Assembly: GCA_030549335.1 (NCBI GenBank)
Contig: CM060195.1
Span: 27,222,874-27,286,873, forward strand
DNA from: Pontederia crassipes
Taxonomy: Eukaryota > Streptophyta > Magnoliopsida > Commelinales > Pontederiaceae
Direction of reading: 5' to 3'
Length of the DNA stretch: 64,000 nt
Shown here: positions 1 through 12,523 of the stretch, one piece after another
How the letters are laid out: each line of letters begins with the position of its first letter
How positions within the stretch are numbered: position 1 is the stretch's first letter
The notes under the pieces: generated by a model
What the model was told of the DNA's origin: nothing
The model's database searches: none
The model's input: the letters and a program-made list of their open reading frames with translations, nothing else
Program-made: the position numbers and the translations under genes

Positions 1-262
1 TTATGCATGAAGAGTTAAATAACTTTGAGATAAATCAAGTTTGGAAATTTATTGAAAGACCCATGGATCCAATTGTTGGAACCAAATGGATTTTTCAAAA
101 TAAGTTAGATGAAAATTGTGTTAGTGTGAGTAACAAGGTTAGATTATTGGTCAAAGGTTACTGATAAATTGAAGAAATTAATTTGCATGAAACTTTTGCT
201 CTTGTTGCAAGACTTGAAGTCATTCAAGTGCTTTTTGCCTTTGCGAGTTTTAAAGGTTTCAA
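1..262 (+). pseudogene. Ty1/copia reverse transcriptase fragment (broken)
   Basis: Reading from position 3 gives a copia polymerase segment: MHEELNNFEINQVW, then GTKWIFQNKLDE, KVRLLVKGY, and ETFALVARLEVIQVLFAFAS. These match the conserved start of the Ty1/copia reverse transcriptase domain (the GTKWVFRNK and ETFAPVARLE blocks). Two adjacent stop codons (TGA TAA) follow KGY, where the family usually has a short polar stretch, so the copy is dead. The element runs off the left edge, and similarity ends near 262, where a FAR1/MULE-like relic begins. No LTR is visible. Identification rests on family motifs read by eye. Confidence 0.85.
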
Positions 263-299
263 ACTTGGGCATAGGTTTGCTAGAGCACTAATATGTCTG

Positions 300-1960
300 G
301 CGAACCACTTATAACAATCCAAAATTGTATTGACCATGTGAGAATTAGAAAAAAGGCAATTTCTCTATTGAATGCCTCAATATTATATCTATTTTTCAAA
401 ATAAGATAAGCATTAACCTAAGTTATTTGCATAGATGGAAGTACGATGGAGATGACACAGTGCTTAACTTTTTTCAGGCTGATGGAAGGATAAGAATAGT
501 TACTTGACATTTGGTGATGTGGTTGTATTCGATACAACATATTGAATCAATAATTTAATAATGTCATTTACACCATTCATATGAATTAATCACCATTGAA
601 GATCTTGTTTATTTGGTTGTACTTTATATGTTCATGTTGTTTGAAAAATGGTCTAAATGTATGAATGAAAAGCATCCAAATTGTATTATTATATATCAAG
701 CTATCACAGAACGTCATACGTAGGTTTTTCCACACTAAGCATATTTTTTGTACACAACATATTGTTAGGATTGCAATGACTCATCTACAAGATCTATATT
801 CACAATGGATGTTTAAAGACGACTACAATAAGTGATTTCATGGATCATGTAGATGAGTTTGAAGAGGGTTGACTCTTTTTTAAAGAGAAATTTGATATTC
901 CAAGTGGACATTGGTTGGAAGTAATGCACAACAAGCTTGAATAATGGATTTTCTTATATTTTAAAAATATCTTTATTGTATTTATGCGAACCATTCAAAG
1001 GACGAAAAGTATTAATGCATTTTTTTATGGTTATGTCAATGCGAACACTTTGCTTTCAGATTTTTTTACAATAATATGATAAATCTATCCATACTCATCG
1101 TGGGCACAAAAATGAGAAGACTTCCAAACAATGAACTCCTCACTTGCATACATTGTAAATAGTTCCTTAAAGGTTCATGCAGATAACATTTACACACATG
1201 TCACATTTTGCAAATTTTAGTCAAAATATGCATTTCCTTTTAGCTCCTTTACGCACAAGATTCACAAATACATAAATAAATATTTCTATTCTATTTATCA
1301 TGTGAGCAGTATTGATGATGACAAAAATATCATGAAATTTAGTCACGGTGAAAAAGTTCATGTCAATTGTTCTTTCAAAAAGTTCAAACAAGAAGAAATG
1401 TTTTACTGTCATATTTTATGTATTCAACATAAGAAGGCTGAGATTCTTGCCTCAAAAATATGTGCTTCATCGCTAAATAATAAATGTGAAGTATGCAAAT
1501 GCACATGCCATTTATAATGATGCATCCTTATAGCGATTGTATAATACCCATTCAAAAATTATCTTGGCAAAATAATCTTTCAAAAATACAAGAAATGTGT
1601 CTCATTTTAGCTAAACATTTGCAATTTAGGGCGCCAATTATAGATGATGTGATAAAAAAAGATGAGTACTTTCCATGTGTCAAATGTAGTTATGGATGCA
1701 AGTGGTGCAAGTACAAGTTAGATTCAAGGAAGTCAAATTAGCACTAGTGAAAATCCAACGAGTCAACCAAGTACCATAAACTTGCAGGACTCACGATTTA
1801 CTATATGTGACCCACTCCATATGAAATCTAAGGGTAAGCCTAGGAATATTTGAAGGATTAAATCTGGCATTATTTTATGTCGCAAAATAATTCGGAAAGG
1901 AGTTGTGGGAAATGTGGAAAGCAAGGACACGACAAACGAAAATGTTCATTATTATAAGTT
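300..1960 (+). pseudogene. FAR1/FHY3-type (MULE-derived) transposase relic
   Basis: A heavily mutated copy whose blocks lie in the normal order of the FAR1/FHY3 family. NFFQADGRIRNSYLTFGDVVVFDTTY near 466-545 corresponds to the MULE transposase core. WLFEKWSKCMNEKHPN lies near 640-680. MRTIQRTKSINAFFYGYVNA near 983-1045 matches the family's TTQRSESMNAFFDGYV block. A worn SWIM-type zinc finger lies in 1302-1517 (HVNCSFKKFKQEEMFYCH). A perfect CX2CX4HX4C knuckle (CGKCGKQGHDKRKC) lies at 1904-1945. Stops and frame changes separate the blocks, so it cannot be translated. It is either an old MULE or a decayed FAR1-related gene; no TIRs were found to decide between them. Confidence 0.8.
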
Positions 1961-2700
1961 CATAATTTGATCTTTCTTTGTTCACTTATCTTTGTTCATA
2001 ACTTTCATAATTCATCGGCTTTCTTTATTGATAGGGTGTTGAGAATGAAGGTCAAATGTATAATTTGGCTGACTTTGTGCACTTATGAATGCATAATGGG
2101 TAAAGTAAATGGATACAAAAACTTGTAGCTAATTGAATGGGTCATCTCTTCATGCACATCTCACTTGTATTTTCTATTTGTAGGTCACTTCTCATATTTT
2201 GTTGTTTGTTGCTGTTGTTGCTGCTAAGAGCTCTAGTGATATTTGGATGTGGAATGTTATATGTTGGATGTTGAATATGTTGGATGTTATATGTTGGTTG
2301 TTGAATGTTATATTTTGATGTAATTGGATGTTATGTATTGAATGTATTCAATTTTGTTGCATTGGTCTTCTTTAGTTCTTTTTTGATAAATTGCCTCACG
2401 GTGAGTAGTCAGCTCACTTAGTTTTAAGGATTAATAGGGTTACCTTTTTGGAACTACTTTAGGCTTGTTCATTATTTGAGTTATTTTATATCATGTTATT
2501 GCCTCCAATTTGATGCTTGATGCTTAAGCTTCCACGTTCTTATCAAATTGAGGACAGCAAACTTAGTCATGCATGACTACAACCTTTTCAGTCTACTTTT
2601 TCATTTAATTTCTTCTCATGTTCTACTATGTAACTTATATACATTCTTCGTATCAACCTTTCTATTCCAAACATATTGTCACATAAACATAAAAAAATGA
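1961..2700. other. AT-rich intergenic stretch with TTGGATGTTATATG-like repeats
   Basis: No gene is seen. Between about 2239 and 2348 the sequence repeats variants of TTGGATGTTATATG and TTGAATGTT, a short degenerate tandem array. The rest is unremarkable AT-rich DNA. Confidence 0.5.
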
Positions 2701-4044
2701 TGTTGTCACATAACATAGAAAAGGAACTTAGACATCGTCAACTTGTGGTGACAATGTCAGAGGAGGTCCCTCACGGTGAGATCATCGTCGTCGGTGTCTG
2801 AGGTGGTCACCTGAGGAGATCCCTCTTGGAGGTGTTAGAGTAGGGCACGCGGCGAGGATTTCGGGATAGGCAGGTAGTAGGTCATAGTAGGTTCCTCATG
2901 GCGAGATCGTCGTCATCGGTGTCGAAGGAGGTCGTGGCGAGGATATCGAATGATGTCGGCGAGGATGTCGGATGTCATCGTCGGAACATCACGTTGACGG
3001 TTGGAAGGGCTCACAGTCGGCAAGCTAGGGTAGAATATTCGTGATCGGCATGGCTCGCAATTGGGCTACGGCAAAAAGAGAGGAGCACGATAAATTTTAT
3101 ATATATACTACTTCTATAACGAACCAATCCCAAAATGTGATGAATCAGCCACAAAACATCGTGATGTCCATCTTGGATTTGACGGGAGACGATCATTAAA
3201 TCTTTTAGAAAGATTATTTTTAGAGAAACGTCTACTTAGATAATTGTTAGTCAAAAGTAATTAATGTTTTGGTTTTAAAGTATTTTTTTATATACATCTC
3301 CCCATCCCATTAATCCGTACAATTTTATTGTATGTGATTGAATTGTTTTTCTGATTGTCACGAGGACTCTGTTGTCCTAATTAGTTCAGGAGTTCTTCTC
3401 TTATTTTTTTTTTAAGGACTTCAGTGTTTTAGTTTGTGTATGAGGCTAAATTTTGGAAACTATAAACATAAAGCTATTTGTTCATATCTTTTGTAGTATT
3501 CATTTGATTACTTTGGATGATTGATCTTGATAATAAAATTGAAATGTTTTCTTTTCCGCATCTTGTACGAAGAATCATTGTTCGAGTATATTGTCTAACT
3601 CCTCCATTCCTAATAATATATATATATATATATGATACTTATTAGGCTATTTCAAAAAAAAAAATCTCACAAAACAAGTTAAAGTTTGATATAATTTACA
3701 CATCAACGTCTGTATGAAAAGAAAATCCTAATGTATAAACAATGTTAATCCTATAAATTCTTGCGTCGGCAATTAGATCATGTTCCACAAGTTATGATGC
3801 GCCGAACGAGTGACGATGGGGGCAAACTCGTCACGTCGTCGATGGATGGGGACGCCCTTTTCACACGTGCAGCAACAAGAGAATCCACGTGGCGACATAG
3901 GATGTGTGTTGCCTTGTGGAACCCGGCAACCCCACTCCTAATAGTTGGACGTGTCCTTTTCCTTTATGTCAATCTAACAATCTAACGGTGCCTTTCCCTT
4001 TTATGGGTTTATGCCCCCAATCCACCGTGCCCACCACTCATTCC
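2701..4044. other. Intergenic, partly GC-rich, no gene recognised
   Basis: Positions 2750-3020 are GC-rich, with repeated words such as GGCGAGGAT, GAGATCGTCGTCATCGG and TGTCGG. This looks like the inside of an old repetitive element, but no terminal repeats or protein similarity were found. A short TA run lies near 3617-3634. Short open frames here have no recognisable domain. Confidence 0.4.
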
Positions 4045-4822
<778 letters not shown>

Positions 4823-5979
4823 CAATATTTTTAAAATCGATCCCGTGATCGAATTGGTCAATCAATTGGATCAAGGTTGACTGATTTAACCGAGTTCGAT
4901 CGGATTGACCCAAAATTTTAATAAAATAATATTTTTTTATTACTTCTTAAAATATACTACAAATAAAAATATAAAAGGTAAAAGATAATAGAACTAAAGC
5001 ATATTAATCAGCATTTTAAATTAACCAAATAAGAAAAAAAAATTTGAATTTTTCAATATCATTATTTATAATAATTTCATTTTTATAATAATTTTTATTT
5101 TGTGAATAATTTTTTCTTTGATTTATATCTCCTAAAATATATTTTATTAATTATTTATCTATCTCATATTTTCATCAATGTTATAAGATTCGGTCCAACT
5201 ATCGACCCGGATTGATCAACGGGTCGGGTCGGACCGTCGGACCTGCCCGGATAATATAAATTAATAAAAGAATAAAATAAGTTAAAGAGATTGTTAAAAA
5301 TATGTTATCTTATTTACAAAATATAATATATAATACATTAAAGTAGAATAAAATAATTTAGATTAAATTATATAATAAATTTACATAAATTAACTCATCA
5401 ATATAAATAAAGAATCTTGTGAGATAATTATAAATAAAAAATATTGAAAAATCTTATATATGTGACAAGATGACATTGAAATATAAATTTCAAGCAATTC
5501 ATATATACGATATATGTCTAAATATTTTAATAAATTTTTTATGTTTCAACTTTTTTTCATTTTATAAATTGATCCGACCGGGTCGATCAAACTCGTCGGG
5601 TTGGCCAATTGAACCCAAGTTTTAACCGGGTCAAAGCTGGTCAAACACTTCTTCGGATTTCAATCGATTTGTTAACCGTTTTAAGCCCCAGACACCAATT
5701 CGACCGGTCGGGCCGGGCCAAGTACGACAACATTGATTTTCATACATTTTTTACAAAATCAACTTTTCTTTTTTTTCATTTTTTCCTATTTTTTGTAATT
5801 TTTAATATTTTTGACAAAAACCAGATTGAACCGATTTTTTGGTTCAACTCGATTTTGACTGGCTCAACCTGGTTCAATTTGGTTTTTTACAAAAATAATT
5901 TTTTTATCAATCCTAACCGGATTGATGGCCGACTCGCGAATGACCGATCAAACTGAACGGTCCGTTTTTAAAAACAATG
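4823..5979. mobile_element. Non-autonomous DNA transposon, probably hAT
   Basis: The ends CAATATTTTTAAAATCG and CGTTTTTAAAAACAATG are imperfect inverted repeats. They are flanked by 8-bp direct repeats with two mismatches (CTAATATC at 4815-4822, CTGATACC at 5980-5987), which fits an old hAT insertion. The subterminal regions are rich in GGTTCAA/TTGACC/CGGTCGGACC words on both strands, and two inner blocks near 5180-5250 and 5570-5720 repeat this pattern, possibly a nested relative. No transposase is seen; the reading frame at 5609-5956 has no domain. Confidence 0.6.
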
Positions 5980-6638
5980 CTGATACCTTTTTACTCTTCA
6001 ATTGATTAGAAGGTCTGAATTATATCAAATAAAATTTTGTGTGAAGTGCATGCAAATCAATGTTACCTCTCACTTTTTGTATATCTTGTATTAGTCATAA
6101 GTTAGGAGTTCTTTAATAAGAGTGATACTAGAAATTAATCTCATGAATATGAAATATTTTGAGAAAGTGGAATTTTGTCCACATGCATGACCTGATATTG
6201 ACCTGTCATTTGCCCCTATTATTATTATTTTCCATCAAAATTGTTCAGGTGCTCAAAGTCATGTGAACTGTGGGGGGCAATCTTTTTGAGCAAGTAGAGG
6301 AGGAGATCTTGGTGGTCTTGGGCGGGCTTTAATTTGATCGCTTTAATTTATTGCTTTCTGTAGCTGCAAGTTGACATGATCTCCGGACCAGTTCACATTT
6401 CCAGGAGCTCAACAAGTTACTTCATTTTGTGCTCTTAAGATTCTCACTTGGCATGGGTCCATGTGAAGAACTAAATTGAACATGTTTGTATATTGTTTTT
6501 GCCTCATCTTTGTCATGTGCAAATTTGTCTTGGTTCAAGCATCCACCTGATCACAATTGAGATCTCAATTTAAAGTATTTCCCTTTCAAAAGTAATTTTA
6601 CTAGGTTTATGCCTTTTTCTGCAATATTGAAAAAATAT

Positions 6639-6682
<44 letters not shown>

Positions 6683-7345
6683 GCGAAAGCAGAAAGAGAT
6701 ATTAGAGCGAGATATATTTGTTCTCTGGATCTATGTCAATTGCCAATAAAGTAAAGAAATCAAGAACTCCGTGAAAGTGAAATCTCATATAAACACAAAA
6801 TTGAGCAATGAAAATAAAAAAAGAAAAAGAAAAATTATATATGCGAATCACTCAGCCCATCTTTGGTCCTACAACAAGCCCATTAGCTAGCTGCAATTCT
6901 AAGATTATATTATGGTTGCATGGTTCCATCAGCACTAACACAAATATTATAAAATTAGCTAGAGTTATTTCTATTTATCTTTTATTTGACTTAAAATTTT
7001 AAAAATTACACATTCAAGTCTCATAATCAAAAAACATTTTTAGCAGGTGTGGTCAGATGGATTTTTTCGTTTAAAAAGAACACTTTATATTTTCGGTAAT
7101 TAGTTTTTTCCGGTGATTTTTTCAAGTGCTAGACATTTTTTTATAAATTTTGTATTTAATAAAAGATATTAATAATATGAAGTGGTGCTTTATTTTATAA
7201 ATTGATATTAATTACATATTATACATTGTAATACTATTATTTATGACTTACATATATATATATTCTATGTAATTAATGAGAAAAATATTGTGTTTGCTAA
7301 GTAATTTTATATATACTATAAGTATTTAAGTAGAATAGTAATATT

Positions 7346-7376
<31 letters not shown>

Positions 7377-7948
7377 AATTATGTATGTCTCCGTTCAACT
7401 CCTCGGATAGTTTTTTTAAATCTAAAAGCTGCCTTTTTTTTAATTGAAAAACCTAAAAAAATTAGGTCGGATGCTCACTCCTAGTTTTCAGCATGTCTTT
7501 TTTAATTTTATCTATCCAAGTACATTTGTAGACTTAATTCTGAAATTATCTTTTATCTTAAAAAATAAATTAGAATATACTTTTTCCCGGTATGGTTTCA
7601 TTAGTTTAAGGATTATCAGTATATAACTATTCAAAAATTCGGATGTGAGTGAAATAATAATTTTTCACTAAAGGCATGTTAAATTAAAATAATACAAGTA
7701 ATACTTAATAACAGAGTGTAAAAAACACCCCGACATACACCACCATCGTGTATTTAAAACAATAATATATTTTTTGCAATATATTAAAAATGTCACATCC
7801 AATTATGTGAGTAGACACCGTTGAGAGAATGTCTGATGATTTTCTTCTAATATTGATGGCAAGATTTGTGATAAATATATAATTTCACGGTTTTTTAGAT
7901 AAAAATAAATATTAATACCGGAAGATCAAATGCAAAAGTTCTGATAAG
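5980..7948. other. AT-rich intergenic with TA microsatellites
   Basis: No gene is recognised. (TA)n runs lie at about 6641-6676 and 7346-7371. Short open frames here (for example 6808-7002 and 7444-7626) are of the size expected by chance and show no motif. Confidence 0.5.
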
Positions 7949-8518
7949 TAGGGGTAAAAATAGTTAGGGTCGGTTCGAGTTTTCGGTTTTAAAAAAATTA
8001 ATCACTATTTTTTCGGGTCGATTTTTAAAATTAGAAAGATCACCCTAAAATTATTTTGAAAAAAATAAAAGCCACCCAGGTCGATTGTTTCGAGTGATTT
8101 TTTCGGAGCCCTATTTTTATATAATTATATTTTAAAAATATATTTAATAACTTAAAATTAATATAAAAATATTTAATTGTATATTAAATATAAAATATAC
8201 TATTAAAATTTTAAAGTTATCAAATTAGAGTTTAATAATGTGATTAAAAAGTATGAAATTTTATACAAAAATATTATATCTATAATAAAAGAATTAATAA
8301 CATATGTATTAATTATATAAATAAAAAATCATAAATAAAAATCGGACTCCACGAAATCCTACGGTTTTTTCGGGTGGGGCCCTAATTTTAGCGGGTGGAT
8401 TTTAATTTATTGAAAATCGCCTTAAATCATATACGGACCCCTAATTTTCGATTTTTTTAGTTCGGTTTTTTCGAATCGGATGAATTTTTCGAGTTGGTCG
8501 ACTTTTCTTACACCCATA
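7949..8518. mobile_element. Non-autonomous hAT element
   Basis: Starts TAGGGGTAAAAATAG and ends CTTTTCTTACACCCATA, imperfect inverted termini of the hAT type (TAGGG at the tip). It is flanked by 8-bp repeats CTGATAAG (7941-7948) and GTGATAAG (8519-8526), 7 of 8 matching. The 570-bp interior is AT-rich with TTTTTTCGGGT-type words near both ends and no coding capacity. It lies about 400 bp upstream of the expansin start codon. Confidence 0.75.
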
Positions 8519-8531
8519 GTGATAAGTTGCC

Positions 8532-8560
8532 ATTATTATTATTATTATTATTATTATTAT
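8532..8560. repeat. (ATT)n microsatellite
   Basis: About 29 bases of perfect ATT repeat, immediately beyond the hAT target duplication. Confidence 0.9.
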
Positions 8561-8604
8561 AATAGTTGAGCTAAGTAGCGCACAAATCCAAGTGAGATTG
8601 ACTC

Positions 8605-8687
8605 GGGATCAATGGGACATTCCAAATTTATCAAAGATTTGAAAACATGGTTAAGAATCTAGCTAGGGATCAATGGGACATTCCAAA
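8605..8687 (+). repeat. Direct repeat upstream of expansin
   Basis: A 22-base word beginning GGGATCAATGGGACATTCC occurs at 8605 and again at 8666, a 61-bp spacing. It lies in the promoter or 5' leader region of the expansin gene. Function is unknown; it may simply be a short tandem duplication. Confidence 0.6.
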
Positions 8688-8859
8688 ACTGAGAGAGAGA
8701 GAGAGGGTCATTTTTTTAAAAAAAAAGACAAGATTGGAAAACAAAAGCAGAGCAAAGCAGGGAGAGAGAGGCCCTTCACATGTTCCGTCGCATTCAGATC
8801 AACCCCCCCGTCTTCACTCCTCACTCCTCACTCCTCGCTCACACATTGCTGCGACTGTT

Positions 8860-8885
8860 TCTCTCTCTCTCTCTCTCTCTCTCTC
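8860..8885 (+). repeat. CT microsatellite in expansin 5' leader
   Basis: An uninterrupted TC/CT run 30 bp before the expansin ATG. Pyrimidine-rich leaders like this are common in plant genes and may affect expression. Confidence 0.8.
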
Positions 8886-8914
8886 CCCGCCTTCCCTCTC
8901 TGTCGCTTCCTAAC

Positions 8915-11194
8915 ATGCCATCTCTTCGGCCATTTTCAATTGCTGTTCCTTCTCCCCGTATTCGTCTCTTTCTTCTTCGACGACTACTACTAGTAGCTCT
9001 GTACTCGCCGCCGCTGCTGCTGCTGTTACAGCTACCACCGTTGCCTGCGGCCTCCGCTCACCAGACCCCTTCCACCTACGGATCCGCCGCCCTCTCCGAG
9101 TGGCGCCCCGCCAAGGCCTCCTACTACGCCGTCTTCGACCCCCGGGACACCGTCGGTCCGTAGCCGAAGCTCCTCCTCCTCTTTGCCTGTCGATGCCCCC
9201 AACTGATCCACTGTGTGTATGTCTGCAATGTGTTGTGTGCGTGTGTTGAACAGGAGGGGCGTGCGGCTATGGGGATCTGGGGAAGGGCGGGTACGGGATG
9301 GCGACGGCGGGGCTGAGCGAGCCGCTGTTCGGCAAGGGCGCGGCGTGCGGCGGCTGCTACGAGGTGCGGTGCGTGGAGGAGCTGCGCTACTGCCTGCCGG
9401 GGACGTCCATCGTGCTCACGGCCACCAACTTCTGCGCCCCCAACTACGGCCTCCCGTCCGACGCCGGCGGGATCTGCAACCCGCCCAACCACCACTTCCT
9501 CATGCCCATCCAGGCCTTCGAGAAGATCGCCATCTGGAAGGCCGGCGTCATGCCCATCCAGTACCGCAGGTCCCTTCTCAAATGCACCAACAAGCTTTTA
9601 CCTGCTCAGCATTTCCTAATTTTACATCTTTTGCACGCATTGCATTGCATTGGTATCCAAAGTATAAACACAAGTTCCTTCCTGATTCCAAGATCACTGC
9701 AACCAATTGCTAAGGAAAAGAATAGCTTTTATATGTCATCATCTAATCCAGGTGTTCTTAAGGACTAGTTGAAGCCAAAACTGATAATAAGGATTCTGGA
9801 TACCATATAATTTAAGAGAGAGAGAGAGATTTCGTAGAGCCAAAACTGATAATAAGGATTCTGAATACCATATAGTTTAAGAGAGAGATTCAATATAGCT
9901 TAATATTGTGTTCAAAGTGCAAAGTACAGAGGATTGAATGATAGGAGCCTTCAGCTATTCTCATTTTTTTTTTTGGGTGGGGGTTGTTGGGGTTGTGTAA
10001 TTGGTAGCAGGAATGGCATTGTTAGGTAATTCGGCAAGTCCCATAGTCAGAGTTTAGCTGGAACTTCTGTTCTTGCTTGGAGAATAGATATTCTGCCAAG
10101 CTTTCTGAAATTAGAACTTGTGCAATATCGAATTCAAACTCTCTCTCAACGAGCCAGTGTTGCCTTTACCTTGCCCAAAAGGTATCAGGTTGAGTGGAGC
10201 CTTTTAAGAAGGGTGTTAAAATGCTGCAGTAGCCTTCTTCTAGGATCAGCCTACTCAAGAGCAGAAATAAATGAAACAGCATCTTGCTCTGTTAATGGCA
10301 GCAGGCACCATGTCTCTATTATTTGCTTCTCTTAATTAGCAGAAGTCATGAGAAAAAGTAAGCTCCAATAGGTGACACAAGGATTTCATTAGTAGTTTCC
10401 TTGTAGACTTAAGCAGTAATCATCAGTGGTACACAGAAGGCAGTGGTAGATTCGGGAAGGACTTCAAAACTTTGAGAAGCTTCTCATATTCACAGAGAGG
10501 TTACAGCATGTTGCTGTCTTATTTGCCTGTATCAACCAAAGAAAGATGTCAGAAAGCTACACTTGAGCCCTTTCATTAAAGCTTAAAGTTATTGAAGTGC
10601 TTAAAGTTATAATCAGAAGTGCTGAACAATTTTATTGCATGATACTCTTCTCATAAACTCCGCCTATGTTTTATAGCCGGTCCCAAGCCCGGATAAAGGA
10701 GGAGGGTTGTGTTAGGCCCCGACAGTCAGCGTAAAATCCTGTCGAATCTTATGAACATGGATCAACGAGCGTCGTATGATCCATGTAGCCGACCCACCTA
10801 GTGGGATAAGGCTTTGTTGTTGTTGTTGATACTCTTCTCATAGCTGAGTATTCAATGTGGGCACATGGAACATTGTGGATGCAGGGTCAAGTGCAGAAGG
10901 GAAGACGGCATCAGATTCACCATCGACGGCCAGGGCTTCTTCCACACAGTGCTGATCAGCAATGTGGCTGGCGCCGGCGACGTCACCGCAGTGAAGATAA
11001 AGGGCACGGAGACTGGGTGGTTGCCGATGGGCCGCAACTGGGGCCAGAATTGGCACATCAGCGCCGACCTGAGGAGGCAGCCGTTGTCGTTCGAGGTCAC
11101 CACCAGCGATGGCGTCATACTGACGTCGTATAACGTGGCCCCCAAGGATTGGTCCTTCGGCAAGACATACATTGGCAAGCAGTTCCCTTCCTAG
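8915..11194 (+). CDS. EXPA13-like: Alpha-expansin, EXPA13-like, three exons
   Basis: Predicted exons are 8915-9155, 9254-9569 and 10885-11194, with GT-AG introns that keep frame and give 288 residues. Expansins are secreted proteins that loosen cell walls without hydrolysis. Residues 1-48 are leucine-rich and end in PLPAASA, a likely signal peptide. The GH45-like double-psi domain includes [18 protein letters not shown], the CGGCYEVRC cysteines and [17 protein letters not shown]. The C-terminal CBM63 domain carries [13 protein letters not shown] and ends [44 protein letters not shown] recalls the EXPA13 branch. The usual HFD motif reads HFL here, a substitution recalled from EXPA13-type proteins. 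The start is the ATG in AACATGCC after the CT-rich leader. Intron 2 (1.3 kb) holds a SINE. The gene looks intact. Confidence 0.93.
9774..9903 (+). repeat. 65-bp tandem duplication in expansin intron 2
   Basis: The block starting GCCAAAACTGATAATAAGG at 9774 recurs at 9839 with few changes, each copy ending in a GAGAGAGA run. A simple local duplication inside intron 2. Confidence 0.75.
10656..10827 (+). mobile_element. Au-like SINE in expansin intron 2
   Basis: A 172-bp insertion starting AACTCCGCCTATG and ending CCTAGTGGGATAAGGC followed by TTG repeats. It is flanked by a perfect 15-bp target duplication GATACTCTTCTCATA (10641-10655 and 10828-10842). GGTCCCAAGCC near its 5' end resembles a worn Pol III B box. 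No A box fits upstream, so the copy is probably 5'-truncated. The 3' end matches the RTE LINE at 57552-58709. Confidence 0.9.
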
Positions 11195-11899
11195 TCAACC
11201 ACATTCTCGTAAGATTACAGTGAGCTGTTTTGTTTACTTCCTAGTTCCTACTGCAGTCGACATGTTTAAGAAACGATGAATCACACGGCAATTAGATCAA
11301 GTGTTCTTACATTGTCTAAGTAATGACTTTGAGTGGTAGAACACATCCTAGAACCAACGACATGTTGATTGCTACAACCAACATGACACCAAAATCCCAT
11401 GGCGAGGATCCTTGTTGATTTTGCTAGTACACGCAAAAATCCAACTAAAGATTGTTTTCACGAAAATAATCTTTAAAATTTATGTCTTTATTCAGCTTTT
11501 ATTATTTCATAAAAATATATTGAAATTTAGCCTTGATGCTTCTGGCCACTTAGTTGAGACTTTATTACATTTCAGTGAACATATTTGTTGACTAGGGTTG
11601 AGAAAATTTTGGAGAGAATTTCTTCTTCTGCAAAGTGAGTATTTTCCTTGTTTGAGTTTGACATTGTGTCATCCTTCAGATTAAAAATAATAATTACTTT
11701 ATACTTTACCTTACTTTAAAAAAATATTATTAAACATGGGAAAGATTAATCCCCATAACTGGTTTCATTTGGAAATTTGGTTTACGCAAAGCAAACAACG
11801 TTGACTGTTTTTTTCCTTTCTTTCAAGGACTATTTATCTCGACAGAAGTAATTTTTTTTAATCTTCTTTGGGCATGATACACGAATTTCATTAATATTA
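11195..11899. other. Expansin 3' flank and AT-rich intergenic DNA
   Basis: Contains the presumed 3' UTR of the expansin gene. No further gene or clear repeat was recognised. Confidence 0.4.
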
Positions 11900-11911
11900 T
11901 AAATCAAAACT

Positions 11912-12055
11912 ATTACTACTACAACAACAAAGCTTTATCCTACTAGGTGGGTTATTCGTTGATTCATGTTCATAAGATTCGACATGATTTTATGCTGGCT
12001 GTCGGGATCTAACACAATCCTCCTCCTTTATTCGGGCTTGGGACCGACTATAAAA
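11912..12055 (-). mobile_element. Au-like SINE
   Basis: A minus-strand copy of the same SINE family, with its TTG-repeat tail at the left (reads as CAACAACAAAGC on plus). It is bounded by a 12-bp duplication TAAATCAAAACT at 11900-11911 and 12056-12067. Several changes from the other copies, including a shortened stretch before the AGCC block, suggest it is older. Confidence 0.85.
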
Positions 12056-12523
12056 TAAATCAAAACTAAAGGGGAAAAAATCTTCTCCCTTGAAAGAAAA
12101 TAAATATTCATACACGATTAGATATGCAACTTAAATTGTTTTTTTTTTCTAACTTCAAGATTTTGAGGTCTGACTTCAGACCAGACAACACAAATGAACA
12201 GCACAGATTTATTACAGTGCATCTTAACAAAATAAATGACTTCCATCCTTGATTGTTAACACCAATTTGAAACCTCGTCGTGTTCCTTTCTCTTTCTTAC
12301 TTTTGAACAAATCTCAAAAAATTACTTGTCCTTGTTGAGAACGCAGGGACCTGCATTTCATCCATATCAGCGTCCTTGGATACCACGCCAAATCCGTATT
12401 GCTTTTACGAGCTTCATAGGCATCATAATAAATAGTTGGAGTGTCATCATCTTTAGTTAGCCTTCATGTCTTTGTCTTCATTAACACGCCAACCAAAAAA
12501 AAAACACCTAACCGTGAATGACC

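Noticed and set aside
9124..9495. Minus-strand frame of 123 codons
   Set aside because: Shadow of expansin exons 1 and 2, which have strong family conservation on the plus strand.
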